Shown: positions 7,589 through 17,633, counted from the first letter of the stretch. The stretch is 64,000 bases of DNA from Erythrobacter ramosus (GCF_009828055.1 NZ_WTYB01000004.1:1-64000), one strand, 5' to 3'. Numbers and translations are program-made. The notes: a model not told the origin generated them from the letters alone.

Positions 7589-9283
7589 ATGACCGATCAC
7601 GGCAGGCAAGATTTCGAGCGCTTCACCGGCCCCAATCCGGCGGGCACGGAAGAGGTGGCATCGGCCCACGCCAACAGCCAGGACAATGCGCGTCTGCCAA
7701 TCGGCGTGGTGCTCGAGATTTCGGGCTCGGGCTCGCAGATCGCGCTTGATCTTCAGCGGCTCAACGAATGCATGAAGGACGCCGATCCGTCGATCGCGCT
7801 GGCCGGACAGGTCGGCAGCCAGATCAAGATCCGCGTCGGCGATTCCTGGCTGCTCGCCAACGTCCGCGACCAGCGCAAGGACCGCCGCACCGATGGCGGG
7901 ATCATCGCCCATATCGATTTTCTGGGCGAAGGCAGCGAGGAAAAGCTGACCGGCCGCATCAACGGCTTCAAGCGCGGTGTGACCCGCTACCCGATCCCCG
8001 GCGCGATGATCTATCCCGCCACCACCCGCGATCTCGAACAGATCTACGCCAGCGATGGCCGCGCCAGCATCACCATCGGCAAGGTCTTCCCGACCAAGGA
8101 TATCCGCGCAGGCCTCTATATCGACGCGATGCTGGGCAAGCACTTTGCGCTGCTCGGTTCGACCGGGACCGGCAAATCGACCAGCGCCGCGCTGATCCTG
8201 CACCGCATCTGCGAAGCCGCGCCCAAAGGTCACATCGTGATGATCGACCCGCACGGCGAATATGCCGCTGCGTTCCGCACCACCGGGCAGATCCTCGACG
8301 TTTCGAATCTGCAAATGCCCTACTGGCTGATGAACTTCGAAGAGCATTGCGAGGTTCTGCTGTCGAGCAGTGGCAACGAACGCCAGGTCGATGCCGATAT
8401 TCTCGCCAAGTGCCTGCTGGCTGCGCGGTCCAAGAACCGGCTGGCGCAGACGATGGGCAAGATCACGGTGGATTCGCCGATCCCCTATCTGCTCAGCGAT
8501 TTCGGCAACATCTTGCAGGACGAGATGGGCAAGCTCGACAAGGCGACCTCGTCCGCGCCCTTTATGCGGATCAAGGGCAAGCTTGACGAGATCAAGGCCG
8601 ATCCGCGTTACCAGTTCATGTTCTCAGGGATGCTGGTGGGCGACACGATGGTCGAATTCATCGGCAAGATCTTCCGTATGCCCGGTCACGGCCGCCCGAT
8701 CTCAATCATCGACGTGTCGGGCGTGCCGTCCGACATCACCTCGACCGTGGTGGCGGTGCTGTCGCGCCTTGTGTTCGACTTTGCGATCTGGAGCCGCGAC
8801 GAAAAGACCCGTCCCGTGCTGCTGGTGTGCGAAGAAGCGCACCGCTATGTCCCCAATGAGAAGAATGCCGATGGATCATCCGTCGGCAAGATCCTCAGCC
8901 GGATCGCCAAGGAAGGCCGTAAATACGGCATCAGTCTGGGCCTGATCACCCAGCGCCCGTCCGACCTGGCAGAAGGCGTGCTGTCGCAGTGCGGCACGAT
9001 CATCTCGATGCGTCTCAACAACGACCGCGACCAGGCCTTCGTGCGCGCCGCTATGCCCGAAGGTGCGCGCGGGTTCCTCGATTCGATCCCGGCGCTGCGT
9101 AACCGCGAATGCATCATCTGCGGCGAAGGCGTGGCGATCCCGATCCGCGTGACGTTCGACAATCTCGAGGAACACAAGCGCCCGGCTTCTGAAGACCCCA
9201 GCTTCGTCGAACTGTGGAGCAAGGACGGCGGCGAAGAAGAACTGGTCGAGCGCGTGGTGATGCGCTGGAGAAGCCAGGGTTGA
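7589..9283 (+). CDS. HerA-type ATPase (DUF87/HAS-barrel)
   Basis: A 564-residue hexameric-translocase-type ATPase of the HerA/FtsK superclass. An N-terminal HAS-barrel-like region (about 35-150, IGVVLEISGSGSQI...VGSQIKIRVGDSWLLANV) precedes the motor domain. Walker A is GSTGTGKSTSA near residue 190, followed by VMIDPHGEY, then the Walker B/catalytic segment PVLLVCEEAHRY near 409 and a sensor-like SLGLITQRPSDL near 450. HerA proteins process DNA ends with the NurA nuclease in archaea; bacterial versions are often solitary and several act in defence. No NurA, Sir2 or other nuclease gene lies nearby, so the partner is unknown. It ends beside a palindromic repeat and is convergent with queE. Confidence 0.82.
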   Translation: MTDHGRQDFERFTGPNPAGTEEVASAHANSQDNARLPIGVVLEISGSGSQIALDLQRLNECMKDADPSIALAGQVGSQIKIRVGDSWLLANVRDQRKDRRTDGGIIAHIDFLGEGSEEKLTGRINGFKRGVTRYPIPGAMIYPATTRDLEQIYASDGRASITIGKVFPTKDIRAGLYIDAMLGKHFALLGSTGTGKSTSAALILHRICEAAPKGHIVMIDPHGEYAAAFRTTGQILDVSNLQMPYWLMNFEEHCEVLLSSSGNERQVDADILAKCLLAARSKNRLAQTMGKITVDSPIPYLLSDFGNILQDEMGKLDKATSSAPFMRIKGKLDEIKADPRYQFMFSGMLVGDTMVEFIGKIFRMPGHGRPISIIDVSGVPSDITSTVVAVLSRLVFDFAIWSRDEKTRPVLLVCEEAHRYVPNEKNADGSSVGKILSRIAKEGRKYGISLGLITQRPSDLAEGVLSQCGTIISMRLNNDRDQAFVRAAMPEGARGFLDSIPALRNRECIICGEGVAIPIRVTFDNLEEHKRPASEDPSFVELWSKDGGEEELVERVVMRWRSQG

Positions 9284-9292
9284 TGTCTCGCT

Positions 9293-9396
9293 TCGTCATT
9301 GCGAGCGAAGCGAAGCAATCCATGAACTGATCTCGCCCAGAGCGGCATCCTTCGTCCATGGATTGCCACGTCGCCTTCGGCTCCTCGCAATGACGA
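9293..9396. repeat. REP/MITE-like palindromic intergenic element
   Basis: A 104-bp imperfect palindrome sits between the convergent HerA-like and queE genes. Its outer arms are perfect 13-bp inverted repeats (9293-9305 and 9384-9396, core CGTCATTGCGAG) and an inner 10-bp pair lies at 9315-9324 and 9357-9366 (GCAATCCATG). The wording CGTCATTGCGAGCGAAGCGAAGCAATCC matches a dispersed element I know from many alphaproteobacterial genomes. It could also serve as a bidirectional terminator for the two converging genes. Confidence 0.8.
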
Positions 9397-9400
9397 GGGG

Positions 9401-10135
9401 TTAGGTGCCTCTGGTATCCCCGTACAAGTGGATATGCATCCGGTCGCTCATGCGGAAGCCGTGCTTGAGGCACAGGTCTGACAACCACACCTGCCGAGCG
9501 CGCAAGGTCGCGCTGTCGGTGCCTTCGGCCATCAGGAACACTTGACCGGGCTTGAAGCGATAACGCTGCTGAAGCGCCAGAACCTCTTCGACATCCTCAG
9601 GCGCCGCGATCACGAACTTTAGGAAAGCGCGCGGGTCGCTCGCCCAAGCCTCCAGTCGCTCAGGGATCAGCGCAAGGTCGGCCGGGTTGCCGCTATGCGC
9701 CAGTTTCGGGCTGACATTATATTGATCGACCCGCACATCCAGCCGCGCGGGCGGGGCGACGGTGCCGTTGGTTTCGATCTCGACGCTGATGTCGGGCAGC
9801 AGCGCCAGCATCTCAGCCAGCGCGCCCGCCTGAAGCAGCGGCTCGCCTCCGGTGATGACGAGGCGCTGCTGCCCCAGCGCGGCGATCCGCTCCGCCGTGT
9901 CCGCCGGCGAGAGCGTCACCTGATTGGCCTTGCGTTCGAACGCGATCCCGTCGCGATGTGGCCGGTTATCGCCCTCGAACCGCCACGTATAGGCCGTGTC
10001 GCACCAGGTGCAGGCTAGGTTGCAGCGGCTGAGTCGCACGAAGGCGACCGGCAGCCCCATGCTCGGCCCTTCACCTTGCAGGCTGGCGAAGATCTCCGGC
10101 CCGCCGGTGTCGTCCGTGGCGAGGGTGAGGTTCAC
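9401..10135 (-). CDS. queE: 7-carboxy-7-deazaguanine synthase
   Basis: A radical SAM enzyme that contracts 6-carboxytetrahydropterin to 7-carboxy-7-deazaguanine in queuosine (preQ0) synthesis. The 244-residue protein has the substrate-binding start EIFASLQGEGPSMG, the cluster motif CNLACTWC (C38, C42, C45) followed by DTAYTW, the TGGEPLLQ glycine motif near 95 and ETNGT near 120. It begins with GTG at 10135, one base after the valS stop, so it is probably translated from the valS transcript. No other queuosine gene is visible nearby. Confidence 0.93.
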   Translation of the reverse strand: MNLTLATDDTGGPEIFASLQGEGPSMGLPVAFVRLSRCNLACTWCDTAYTWRFEGDNRPHRDGIAFERKANQVTLSPADTAERIAALGQQRLVITGGEPLLQAGALAEMLALLPDISVEIETNGTVAPPARLDVRVDQYNVSPKLAHSGNPADLALIPERLEAWASDPRAFLKFVIAAPEDVEEVLALQQRYRFKPGQVFLMAEGTDSATLRARQVWLSDLCLKHGFRMSDRMHIHLYGDTRGT

Positions 10136-10136
10136 C

Positions 10137-13034
10137 TCACCCCAGCCGCGCCAGCGCTGCCGTCAGCCGCTCGACCTCGCCTTGATGGTGCGCGAGATCG
10201 GCGCGGGCCTTCTCGACCGCTTCGGGCTTGGCCTTTTCGGCGAAGGCGGGGTTGGAGAGGCGGCCGTCAAGGCTCTTGGCTTCCTTCTGCGAGGTCGCCA
10301 GTGCCTTTTCGAGCCGCGCCTTTTCCGCCGCGATGTCGATGATCCCTTCGAGCGGGATGATGAACACATCGCTCCCGGCGGTCACCTGCATGGCGGGGCC
10401 AGCGGGGGCCTCGCCAATGGTCACCGGGGTCAGGCGGGCGAGGCGCTCAATCGCCGCGCTGCTGCGCTCGATGGTGCGCGTTGCCACGTCCGAGGGCGCG
10501 GCAAGGAACGCCGCCAGCTTCGCGCCGGGCGCGATGCCGAGTTCGTTCTTCGCGCTGCGGGTGTTGGTCGTAAGGTCGATCACCCAGTCAATCGCGTCGG
10601 TCGCCTCTTTCGAGACTTCCGCTTCGGGCGCGGGCCATTGCGCGAGGATCAGCTCGCAGGGCCGCTCACCCAGCTTGTGCCACAGCTCTTCGGTGATGAA
10701 GGGCATGAAGGGGTGGAGCATCACGAGGATCTGGTCGAGCGCCCAGCCAGCGACCGCGCGGGTTTCCACGGCAGGCGGACTGTCCGCGTCCCCGGCGAAG
10801 ACCGGCTTGATCAGCTCCAGATACCAGTCGCAGAACTTGCTCCACGTGAACTGGTAGATCGCGTTGGCGGCAGCATCGAAACGCAGGTCGGCCATAGCGC
10901 GCTCAATTTCGGTCACGCAGGCGGCGACCTCGCCGATGATCCACTGGTTGGCGGCGAGGCGGGCTGCCGGGGCCTTCACGCTGGCCGAGGCGCCGATGCC
11001 GTTCGACTGGCAGAACCGCGCCGCGTTCCACAGCTTGGTGGCGAAGTTGCGGTATCCCTCGACCCGCTTCTCATCCATCTTGATGTCGCGGCCCTGGCTT
11101 TCCATCGCCGCCATGAAGAAGCGCAGCGCATCCGCGCCGTACTGGTCGATGAGGCCGAGCGGATCGACCACATTTCCCTTGGACTTTGACATCTTCGCGC
11201 CGTCCGCCGCGCGCACGAGGCCGTGGAGATACAGCGTGTCCCAGGGCTTCTGGCCCATGTTGTAAAAGCCCATCATCATCATCCGCGCATCCCAGAAGAA
11301 CAGGATATCGAAACCGGAGATGAGGAGGCTGTTGGAGAAGTGCTTGTTCAGCAGCGGCGCGTTGGCGTCCGGCCAGCCGAGCGTGGCGAAGGGCCACAGC
11401 GCGGAGGAGAACCATGTGTCGAGCACGTCAGGATCTTGCCTTATAAAGACAGTCGATCGTGCATCGTTAGATCGGGCGACAAACCCACCGTCAATTTCCC
11501 CGTCGGGGAGGTCGAAAACGATATCATAATCTTCTGGGTAATACTCGCGAGCTTGCTCAATCGCCTGCTCGCGCGTTGCTGCGACAAAAATCTTGCTGTC
11601 GCGGGCCGTCGCAGCAGTTGTTGCTTCATCACCCGAGTCAAAGGCTATCAGATTCTCAACCGTGGCGCCAAACCACGCCGGAATCCGGTGCCCCCACCAC
11701 AGCTGGCGCGAGACGCACCATGGCTGGATGTTCTCCATCCAGTTGAAGAAGGTCTTCTCCCACGACTTCGGCACGATGCCGATATCGCCCGAGCGCACCG
11801 CTTCGATGGGCTTCTTGGCGAGCTCCGCCGCGTTCACATACCACTGGTCAGTCAGCCACGGCTCGATCACCACGCCGCCGCGGTCGCCAAAGGGCGTTGC
11901 GATCTGGCGGGGTTCGGCGTCGTGCTCGACGTCTTCGCCGTCCTTGGACTTGGTGATGTGCGGGATGAGGTAGCCCTGTTCCTTCATCCGCGCCACGACC
12001 AACTCGCGCGCGCCGTCAACACCGTCACGCTTGAAGCGGTGGAGGCCGAGGAACTCCTCAGGCACCAAGCCATCCGCCGTCTGGCAGACGTTCGCTTCGG
12101 CATCGAGCATGTTGAGCATCTCGGCAGGCGCAAACCCGGCGCGCTTGCCAACTTCGAAGTCGTTAAAGTCATGCCCCGGCGTGATCTTCACGCAGCCTGA
12201 CCCCAGCTCCGGATCGGCGTGTTCGTCGGCGATCACCGGAATGCGGCGGCCGGTCAGCGGCAGGATCACGTGCTTGCCGACGACGCTGGCGTAGCGTTCG
12301 TCCGCCGGGTTCACCGCCACGGCCATATCGGCGAGCATCGTCTCGGGCCGGGTGGTGGCGACTTCGAGATAGTCGCGCCCATCGGGCAGGGTGACGCCGT
12401 CCGCGAGCGGATAGCGCAGGTGCCAGAAGCTGCCCGCAATCGTCTGCGTTTCAACCTCAAGGTCGGAAATCGCGGTCTTCAGCTTGGGGTCCCAGTTCAC
12501 CAGCCGCTTGTCGCGGTAGATGAGGCCATCGTTATACAGATCGACGAAAGTCTTGATCACCGCCTTGGTGAAGTGCGGGTCCATCGTGAACTGCTCGCGG
12601 CTCCAGTCCATCGAGCAGCCGAGGCGCCGCAGCTGGTTGGTGATGGTGCCGCCGCTTTCGGCCTTCCATTCCCACACCTTCGCCACGAAATCCTCGCGGC
12701 TGTAATTGGTGCGCTTGTCCTGCTGCGCTTCCAGCTGGCGTTCGACCACCATCTGCGTCGCGATCCCGGCGTGGTCGGTGCCGACCACCCACAGCGCATC
12801 CTTGCCGCGCAGCCGCTCGTAGCGGATCACCACATCCTGCAAGGTGTTGTCGAGCGCATGGCCGATATGCAGCGAGCCGGTCACGTTCGGCGGCGGGTTG
12901 ACGATGGTGAAGGCCTCGGCATCGGGCCGCTCGGGCCGGAACAGGCCGTTCGCTTCCCAATGGGCATACCAGCGCGCCTCGATTTCGGCGGGGTCGAACG
13001 TGGTGGGTAGAGTGGGTTGCACAGTGTCGCTCAT
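10137..13034 (-). CDS. valS: Valyl-tRNA synthetase
   Basis: Charges tRNA-Val in the cytoplasm. The 965-residue protein has the class I signatures [14 protein letters not shown] near residue 45 and KMSKSKGN near 605, an editing domain between them, and a C-terminal coiled-coil tail ([14 protein letters not shown]...) typical of ValRS. The ATG at 13034 gives the usual start [23 protein letters not shown]; upstream in-frame starts add unrelated residues. Between [14 protein letters not shown] and [14 protein letters not shown] it carries roughly 75 residues where most bacterial enzymes have about 30. That DNA (about 11430-11660) is visibly less GC-rich than its flanks, suggesting an inserted segment kept in frame. 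Confidence 0.95.
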   Translation of the reverse strand: MSDTVQPTLPTTFDPAEIEARWYAHWEANGLFRPERPDAEAFTIVNPPPNVTGSLHIGHALDNTLQDVVIRYERLRGKDALWVVGTDHAGIATQMVVERQLEAQQDKRTNYSREDFVAKVWEWKAESGGTITNQLRRLGCSMDWSREQFTMDPHFTKAVIKTFVDLYNDGLIYRDKRLVNWDPKLKTAISDLEVETQTIAGSFWHLRYPLADGVTLPDGRDYLEVATTRPETMLADMAVAVNPADERYASVVGKHVILPLTGRRIPVIADEHADPELGSGCVKITPGHDFNDFEVGKRAGFAPAEMLNMLDAEANVCQTADGLVPEEFLGLHRFKRDGVDGARELVVARMKEQGYLIPHITKSKDGEDVEHDAEPRQIATPFGDRGGVVIEPWLTDQWYVNAAELAKKPIEAVRSGDIGIVPKSWEKTFFNWMENIQPWCVSRQLWWGHRIPAWFGATVENLIAFDSGDEATTAATARDSKIFVAATREQAIEQAREYYPEDYDIVFDLPDGEIDGGFVARSNDARSTVFIRQDPDVLDTWFSSALWPFATLGWPDANAPLLNKHFSNSLLISGFDILFFWDARMMMMGFYNMGQKPWDTLYLHGLVRAADGAKMSKSKGNVVDPLGLIDQYGADALRFFMAAMESQGRDIKMDEKRVEGYRNFATKLWNAARFCQSNGIGASASVKAPAARLAANQWIIGEVAACVTEIERAMADLRFDAAANAIYQFTWSKFCDWYLELIKPVFAGDADSPPAVETRAVAGWALDQILVMLHPFMPFITEELWHKLGERPCELILAQWPAPEAEVSKEATDAIDWVIDLTTNTRSAKNELGIAPGAKLAAFLAAPSDVATRTIERSSAAIERLARLTPVTIGEAPAGPAMQVTAGSDVFIIPLEGIIDIAAEKARLEKALATSQKEAKSLDGRLSNPAFAEKAKPEAVEKARADLAHHQGEVERLTAALARLG

Positions 13035-13145
13035 GATGCCCCGCGCCATGCCAGCACCTATGTTGCGATGCAATGATGGAAGCCACTTGCGGTTCGCCGC
13101 GAGAGCCTTGCCGGGGGCGAAAAATCTCCCCATAGCTTCAATCCG

Positions 13146-14258
13146 ATGCAGGACGCCGCGCAATATACGCTGGAGGAAGCAGGCGCGGATACCGCCCGGC
13201 TGGTGCTGTCAGGGCGGTTGACGCTGGCCAACATTGGCCCGATCGAGCCCGAACTCAAGCGCATCACCGGCCCGCTCTCCAGCATTGATCTGGCTGCCGT
13301 CGAAGAGATCGATACGGTCGGCGCCTGGGTGGTGTGCCGGCTTGCACGCGAACACAACTGCGACATCACCGGCGCGAGTGAGGCGGCCGAGCGGCTGCTC
13401 GCCGCCATGCGCGGGATCGACGCGGGGGGTGGTACGCGCGCGCGCCGTCTGCCCGTGTGGGAACGCGTGCCGATGGCGCTGGGCGAAAAGGTGTATGGCG
13501 CGCGCCGCGGCATTTACGGCGTGGTCGGCTTTTTTGGCCAGATCCTGCTCGGCGGGGCGAGCCTGATCCGGCACCCGGCCCGCTTTCCGATCAAGGCGCT
13601 GGTGCACCAGATGGAGCTGGTCGGCGTGACCGCGCTGCCGATCATCGGGCTTATGAGCTTCCTGATCGGGATTGTTATCGCGCAGCAGGGCTCGGTCCAG
13701 CTTGAACAATTCGGCGCGGAATCGCTGACGGTGAACCTTGTCGGCCGCATCACCTTGCGCGAACTCGGCGTGCTGATGACCGCGATCATGGTCGCGGGCC
13801 GATCCGGCAGCGCCTTTGCGGCGCAGATCGGGACGATGAAACTGACCGAGGAGATCGACGCGATGCGCACCATCGGCGTCTCTCCGATCGAGGTGCTGGT
13901 GATCCCGCGCATTCTGGCGGCGACCTTCATGATGCTGCTGTTGGGCTTCTATGCCTCGCTGATGGCGATCATCGGCGGCGCCGTAGTGGGCGACCTGACA
14001 CTCGGCATTCCGTTCGTCACCTTCCTGCTGCGCATTCAGGAAGTGGTGCCGACGCATGACCTGTGGGTCGGGCTGATCAAGGCTCCGGTGTTCGGGCTGA
14101 TCGTGGCGCTGGCGGGCTGTTATCACGGGATGCAGGTGCGCGGCGATTCCGAGGAAGTGGGCCGCCGCACGACTATGGCTGTGGTCTCGGCGATCTTTGC
14201 GGTGATCGTGCTCGATGCGTTTTTCGCGGTGTTCTTTACCGAAATCGGGTGGGGCTGA
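13146..14258 (+). CDS. mlaE: MlaE-family lipid ABC permease with N-terminal STAS-like domain
   Basis: Inner-membrane permease of the Mla retrograde phospholipid/ABC-MCE transporter. Residues 1-95 form a STAS-like domain ([37 protein letters not shown]), here fused rather than supplied as a separate MlaB protein. The MlaE domain (about 120-370) has five or six membrane spans and the family motifs [46 protein letters not shown] and PRILA. The 370-residue length fits such fusions. It is divergent from valS across 111 bp and heads a four-gene operon with mlaF three bases after its stop. Confidence 0.92.
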   Translation: MQDAAQYTLEEAGADTARLVLSGRLTLANIGPIEPELKRITGPLSSIDLAAVEEIDTVGAWVVCRLAREHNCDITGASEAAERLLAAMRGIDAGGGTRARRLPVWERVPMALGEKVYGARRGIYGVVGFFGQILLGGASLIRHPARFPIKALVHQMELVGVTALPIIGLMSFLIGIVIAQQGSVQLEQFGAESLTVNLVGRITLRELGVLMTAIMVAGRSGSAFAAQIGTMKLTEEIDAMRTIGVSPIEVLVIPRILAATFMMLLLGFYASLMAIIGGAVVGDLTLGIPFVTFLLRIQEVVPTHDLWVGLIKAPVFGLIVALAGCYHGMQVRGDSEEVGRRTTMAVVSAIFAVIVLDAFFAVFFTEIGWG

Positions 14259-14261
14259 GCG

Positions 14262-15068
14262 ATGGCGGGCGACATTCATCAGGAAGACGCGAACTTCCCG
14301 ATCGTGATCGAAGGGCTGGTCAACCGCTTCGGTGATGTGACAGTCCACGAAGGGCTCGATCTCAAAGTGCGGCGCGGCGAAATCCTTGGCGTGGTTGGCG
14401 GCTCGGGCACCGGCAAATCGGTGCTGATGCGCTCGATCATCGGCTTGCAGCGGCCCAGCGAAGGGCGGATCGATGTTCTTGGGCGCACCATCACCGAGCT
14501 TGATCTGGAACAGGGCATCGGCGTGCGCCGCCGGTGGGGCGTATTGTTCCAGGGCGGGGCGCTGTTTTCGACGCTGACCGTGGGCGAAAATGTCGAAGTG
14601 CCGCTCAGGAAGTACTATCCCGATCTCGATCAAGCGCTGCGGACCGAGATCGCGCGCTACAAGGTGATCCTCACCGGCCTGCCCGAAGATGCGGTAGCCA
14701 AGTTCCCGTCCGAGCTTTCGGGCGGCATGAAGAAGCGCGCAGGCCTCGCTCGCGCTTTGGCGCTCGATCCTGAATTGCTGTTTCTGGACGAGCCGACCGC
14801 CGGGCTCGACCCGATCGGGGCGGCCAAGTTTGACCGGTTGACCCGCGAACTAAAGGAAACTCTGGGCCTTACCGTGTTTCTTATAACCCATGATCTCGAT
14901 ACGCTTTACGAGATATGCGACCGGGTGGCGGTGATTGCCGAAAAGAAGATCATCGCCGTCGGCACCATCCCCGAACTGATCGCGACGAAGCATCCGTGGA
15001 TCGAGGAATATTTCGGCGGCCCGCGCGGCCGCGCTGCTCATGACGCGCACCTCAGGAGCCAGGAATGA
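14262..15068 (+). CDS. mlaF: Mla ABC transporter ATP-binding protein
   Basis: ATPase that drives the Mla lipid transporter with the preceding permease. It has Walker A GGSGTGKS near residue 47, a Q-loop LFQGGALFSTLTVGENV near 95, the ABC signature LSGGMKKRAGLARAL near 153 (KKR rather than QQR is typical for MlaF), Walker B LLFLDEPTAGLDP and the switch histidine in LITHDLDTL. Length 268 is standard. It lies between mlaE and mlaD on one transcript. Confidence 0.93.
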   Translation: MAGDIHQEDANFPIVIEGLVNRFGDVTVHEGLDLKVRRGEILGVVGGSGTGKSVLMRSIIGLQRPSEGRIDVLGRTITELDLEQGIGVRRRWGVLFQGGALFSTLTVGENVEVPLRKYYPDLDQALRTEIARYKVILTGLPEDAVAKFPSELSGGMKKRAGLARALALDPELLFLDEPTAGLDPIGAAKFDRLTRELKETLGLTVFLITHDLDTLYEICDRVAVIAEKKIIAVGTIPELIATKHPWIEEYFGGPRGRAAHDAHLRSQE

Positions 15069-15118
15069 GCCGGATAGTAATGGACAAGCGCGCCGCCCGC
15101 GCGTCATAGGAAACGCAC

Positions 15119-16069
15119 ATGGAAACCAGAGCCAATCATCTGTGGGTCGGTGCGGTAACGCTGGTGCTGCTGGCGGCCCTGGCCGCCTTCATCGTCTGGA
15201 TCGCGCGGCTGGGCGAAGGCAAGCAAGACGAATTCGACATCTTCTACGGCCAGTCGGTCTCCGGACTCGCCAAGGGCAGCCAGGTCAGCTTTGCCGGGGT
15301 GCCGGTGGGGCAGGTGACCGAAATCGCGCTGGCCAAGGACAATCCCGAATTCGTGCGCGTGCGGATCAAGGTGGGGGAGGATGTGCCGATCCTCGTCGGC
15401 ACGCAGGCGACCATTCAGGCGAGCTTTACCGGTGTGTCGACCATCCTGCTGGACGGGGCGCGCAAGGACAATCCGCCGATCACCTGTGAGACCACCGCCT
15501 GCCCTGAAGGCCGCCCGGTGATCCCCCCGGGGCGCGGCGGCTTTGGCGAGATCGTGGCGAATGCGCCGCTGCTGCTGGAACGGCTGGCGACCTTGACCGA
15601 GCAATTGAACCTGATCCTCGGCCCGGAAAACCAGCAGGAGCTGGCCGGCATCCTCAAGAACACCAACCGCCTGACCGACGGGCTGGCTGATGCGAGCCCG
15701 GAACTGACCGCCAACCTCAAGGAATTCCGCAATACCATGGTGGAATTGAACCAGACGCTGGATGCGGTGGAAAAGGTCGCCGTGTCGTCCAGTGCGCTGC
15801 TCGACAAGGAAGGATCGCCGCTGGCCGAGGAACTGCGCGGGACGCTGAAATCGGCCAATGCTGCGCTGGCATCCTTGTCGGCGACGCTGGAAGACACCCG
15901 CCCGGCCGCGCGCCAATTGCGCACCACGACACTGCCGAGCGCTGAAGCGACGCTGGAAGACCTGCGTGCCACCAGTCGCGCGCTGCGATCGGTTACCGAA
16001 AAGCTCGAAAGCGAAGGCGCGGGCGCATTGGTGGGCGGCACGTCGCTGCCCGATTATAAGCCGAAATGA
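15119..16069 (+). CDS. mlaD: MlaD-family MCE-domain protein
   Basis: Periplasmic lipid-binding subunit anchored in the inner membrane. One N-terminal helix (HLWVGAVTLVLLAALAAFIVWIARL, residues 7-31) is followed by an MCE domain at about 38-115 (FDIFYGQSVSGLAKGSQVSFAGVPVGQVTEIAL). A long helical C-terminal region to residue 316 has many Leu/Ala heptads. It is larger than E. coli MlaD (about 183 residues), as in many alphaproteobacteria, and the tail may build a coiled-coil tunnel or tether. Fifty bases separate it from mlaF. Confidence 0.9.
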   Translation: METRANHLWVGAVTLVLLAALAAFIVWIARLGEGKQDEFDIFYGQSVSGLAKGSQVSFAGVPVGQVTEIALAKDNPEFVRVRIKVGEDVPILVGTQATIQASFTGVSTILLDGARKDNPPITCETTACPEGRPVIPPGRGGFGEIVANAPLLLERLATLTEQLNLILGPENQQELAGILKNTNRLTDGLADASPELTANLKEFRNTMVELNQTLDAVEKVAVSSSALLDKEGSPLAEELRGTLKSANAALASLSATLEDTRPAARQLRTTTLPSAEATLEDLRATSRALRSVTEKLESEGAGALVGGTSLPDYKPK

Positions 16070-16079
16070 GGATGATGCG

Positions 16080-16691
16080 ATGCGCGTGACTGACCGGACC
16101 TTGTCGCTTGCCCGCCCGCTGCTGCTGGCTCCGCTGCTGCTCGCGCTGGGTGGCTGCATCAGCCTCGGCGGAGAGCCGCCCGCCAGCCTGCTGACCCTGA
16201 GCCCCGAAACGCGCGCGCCCGCAGGCCCCGGCGTCAGCGGCACCGAACGGCCGGTGATCGCGGTGCTGGGCATTGATACGCCCGCCAAGCTCGATGTGCT
16301 GCGCGTGCCGGTGGCGGTCACAGATACCGAACTGGCCTATCTGCAAGAAGCATTCTGGGTCGAAAAGCCCGCCCGGCTGTTCCGGCGGCTGGTGGGCGAG
16401 ACGATCCGCGCGCGCGGGCAGGCGATGGTGGTCGATGGCGATGCCACCGCAACGCTCGCCACGGTCAGCCTGCGCGGCACCTTGAACGAGATGGGCTATG
16501 ATGCCGTCTCGTCATCGGCAGTGGTGCGGTTTGATGCGGTGAGGATTGACCGGGAGGGTAAGGTGACGACCCGCCGCTTTGAAGCGCGCGAGACCGGGGT
16601 TGTGGCTGAGGCGAAGGCGGTCGGCGCCGCGCTGAATGTCGCGGCCAATCGGGTGGCGGCGGAAGTGGCTGATTGGGTCGCGGCGGGCTGA
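16080..16691 (+). CDS. ABC-type transport auxiliary lipoprotein
   Basis: A 203-residue lipoprotein belonging to the ABC transport auxiliary component family (PqiC/LolA-like fold partners of MCE systems). The lipobox is LALGGC with C26 as the acylation site; the mature part contains AVLGIDTPAKLDVLRVPVAVTDTELAYLQEAFWVEKPARLF, typical of the family. It probably sits in the outer membrane and receives or delivers lipids for the MlaEFD complex. The ATG at 16080 lies eleven bases after mlaD. It closes the operon; the next gene converges from the other strand. Confidence 0.85.
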   Translation: MRVTDRTLSLARPLLLAPLLLALGGCISLGGEPPASLLTLSPETRAPAGPGVSGTERPVIAVLGIDTPAKLDVLRVPVAVTDTELAYLQEAFWVEKPARLFRRLVGETIRARGQAMVVDGDATATLATVSLRGTLNEMGYDAVSSSAVVRFDAVRIDREGKVTTRRFEARETGVVAEAKAVGAALNVAANRVAAEVADWVAAG

Positions 16692-16692
16692 C

Positions 16693-17397
16693 TCAGATCT
16701 GCGCGAGGCGCGCAAAGCTATAAGCGCGCAGGAAATCGGCCTCGCGCCGGGCGCGGCGTTCTTCGGCCTCCCAATCGCGGCCCCACAGGTCGGCCTGCCA
16801 TTCTTCCTCAAGACATACCGCTTCCCACAAAGCGCGCGGTTCGTCCTCATGCCCGGCATCAAGCGCGCAAAGTGCCGTGACCAGCGAGGCGGCAAGCGTG
16901 GTCATCGTCTCAACCCCCGCCAGCACAAAGTGATCGAGCGCCGCTAGCCGCTGACGCAGCACCGCCAGGGTCGCCTCCGGCTGCGGGCGGTGGAGCACAC
17001 CGCTGACCCGCACCAGCGTGATGCCGTGCGCGGCTTCAAACGCGGTAAGCAGCGGCTCCCACACCGCCTGCTGGTGCGCGTGGAGCGGCTCGTCGGGATC
17101 GGCGCGGTAGCAGAGCGTATCGGTCTCGGCGTAGGCGATGAGGCCATCCGCAATCGCTGCCGGATCCGGGGTGACGACGTCGATCGCATAGTCTGCCATG
17201 TCGCGCAGCGGCAGGCTGGTGGGGTCGATTTTGTCGCCCTGCCGCCGCCATTCTGCCGCCAGCGCCTCACCCAGCGCTTCGGTCGGGACGATCTGCGCCG
17301 CACCGCCCACGGTCTTCACCCCGCGCCCGTCAAGCAGCACCTGATAGCCACCCGGCTGCGCTCCGAGCGTTACGTCCTTGTAGAACCGGCGGATCAT
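16693..17397 (-). CDS. ATP12-family F1-ATPase assembly chaperone
   Basis: A 234-residue protein of the ATP12 family, the chaperone that binds the F1 alpha subunit in mitochondria; the role in alphaproteobacteria is inferred from that. It begins MIRRFYKDVTLGAQPGGYQVLLDGRGVKTVGG, and contains LAAEWRRQGDKIDPTSLPLRDMADYAID and DTLCYRADPDEPLHAHQQAVWEPLL, both strongly diagnostic. Its start overlaps the preceding small membrane protein stop (ATGA). It is the last gene of a compact six-gene minus-strand set starting at crcB. Confidence 0.92.
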   Translation of the reverse strand: MIRRFYKDVTLGAQPGGYQVLLDGRGVKTVGGAAQIVPTEALGEALAAEWRRQGDKIDPTSLPLRDMADYAIDVVTPDPAAIADGLIAYAETDTLCYRADPDEPLHAHQQAVWEPLLTAFEAAHGITLVRVSGVLHRPQPEATLAVLRQRLAALDHFVLAGVETMTTLAASLVTALCALDAGHEDEPRALWEAVCLEEEWQADLWGRDWEAEERRARREADFLRAYSFARLAQI

Positions 17398-17633
17398 TTT
17401 GGTGTCCTGTCTCCGGCGTTCCAGCGGCGCGCGATGAAGCGCGGCAGGAAGAACACCTCGAAAAAGCCCGCCACCGCGATAATCGCTCCCACCGCATAAG
17501 GCAGGTCAATGACCCCGCGCACGATGGCAAAGCCGAGCATCACCAGCGCAACTCCGCTGAATCGCACGAGATTGATGATGATGAAGCCATTGCGCGCCCG
17601 TGCCTCGGCGAGGTCGCGGTCGGATCGGCTCAT
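17394..17633 (-). CDS. Small two-helix membrane protein
   Basis: A 79-residue protein with two predicted membrane helices (FIIINLVRFSGVALVMLGFAIVRG and LPYAVGAIIAVAGFFEVFFLPRFI). A charged N-terminus MSRSDRDLAEARARN and a basic C-terminus complete it. It overlaps both neighbours by four bases, so it is surely translated in this operon between the HAD phosphatase and the ATP12 chaperone. I do not recognise a named family and assign no function. Confidence 0.78.
   Translation of the reverse strand: MSRSDRDLAEARARNGFIIINLVRFSGVALVMLGFAIVRGVIDLPYAVGAIIAVAGFFEVFFLPRFIARRWNAGDRTPK

Noticed and set aside
13209..14633. 474-codon minus-strand frame
   Set aside because: Antisense to mlaE and mlaF, which have complete motifs; composition is that of a shadow frame.
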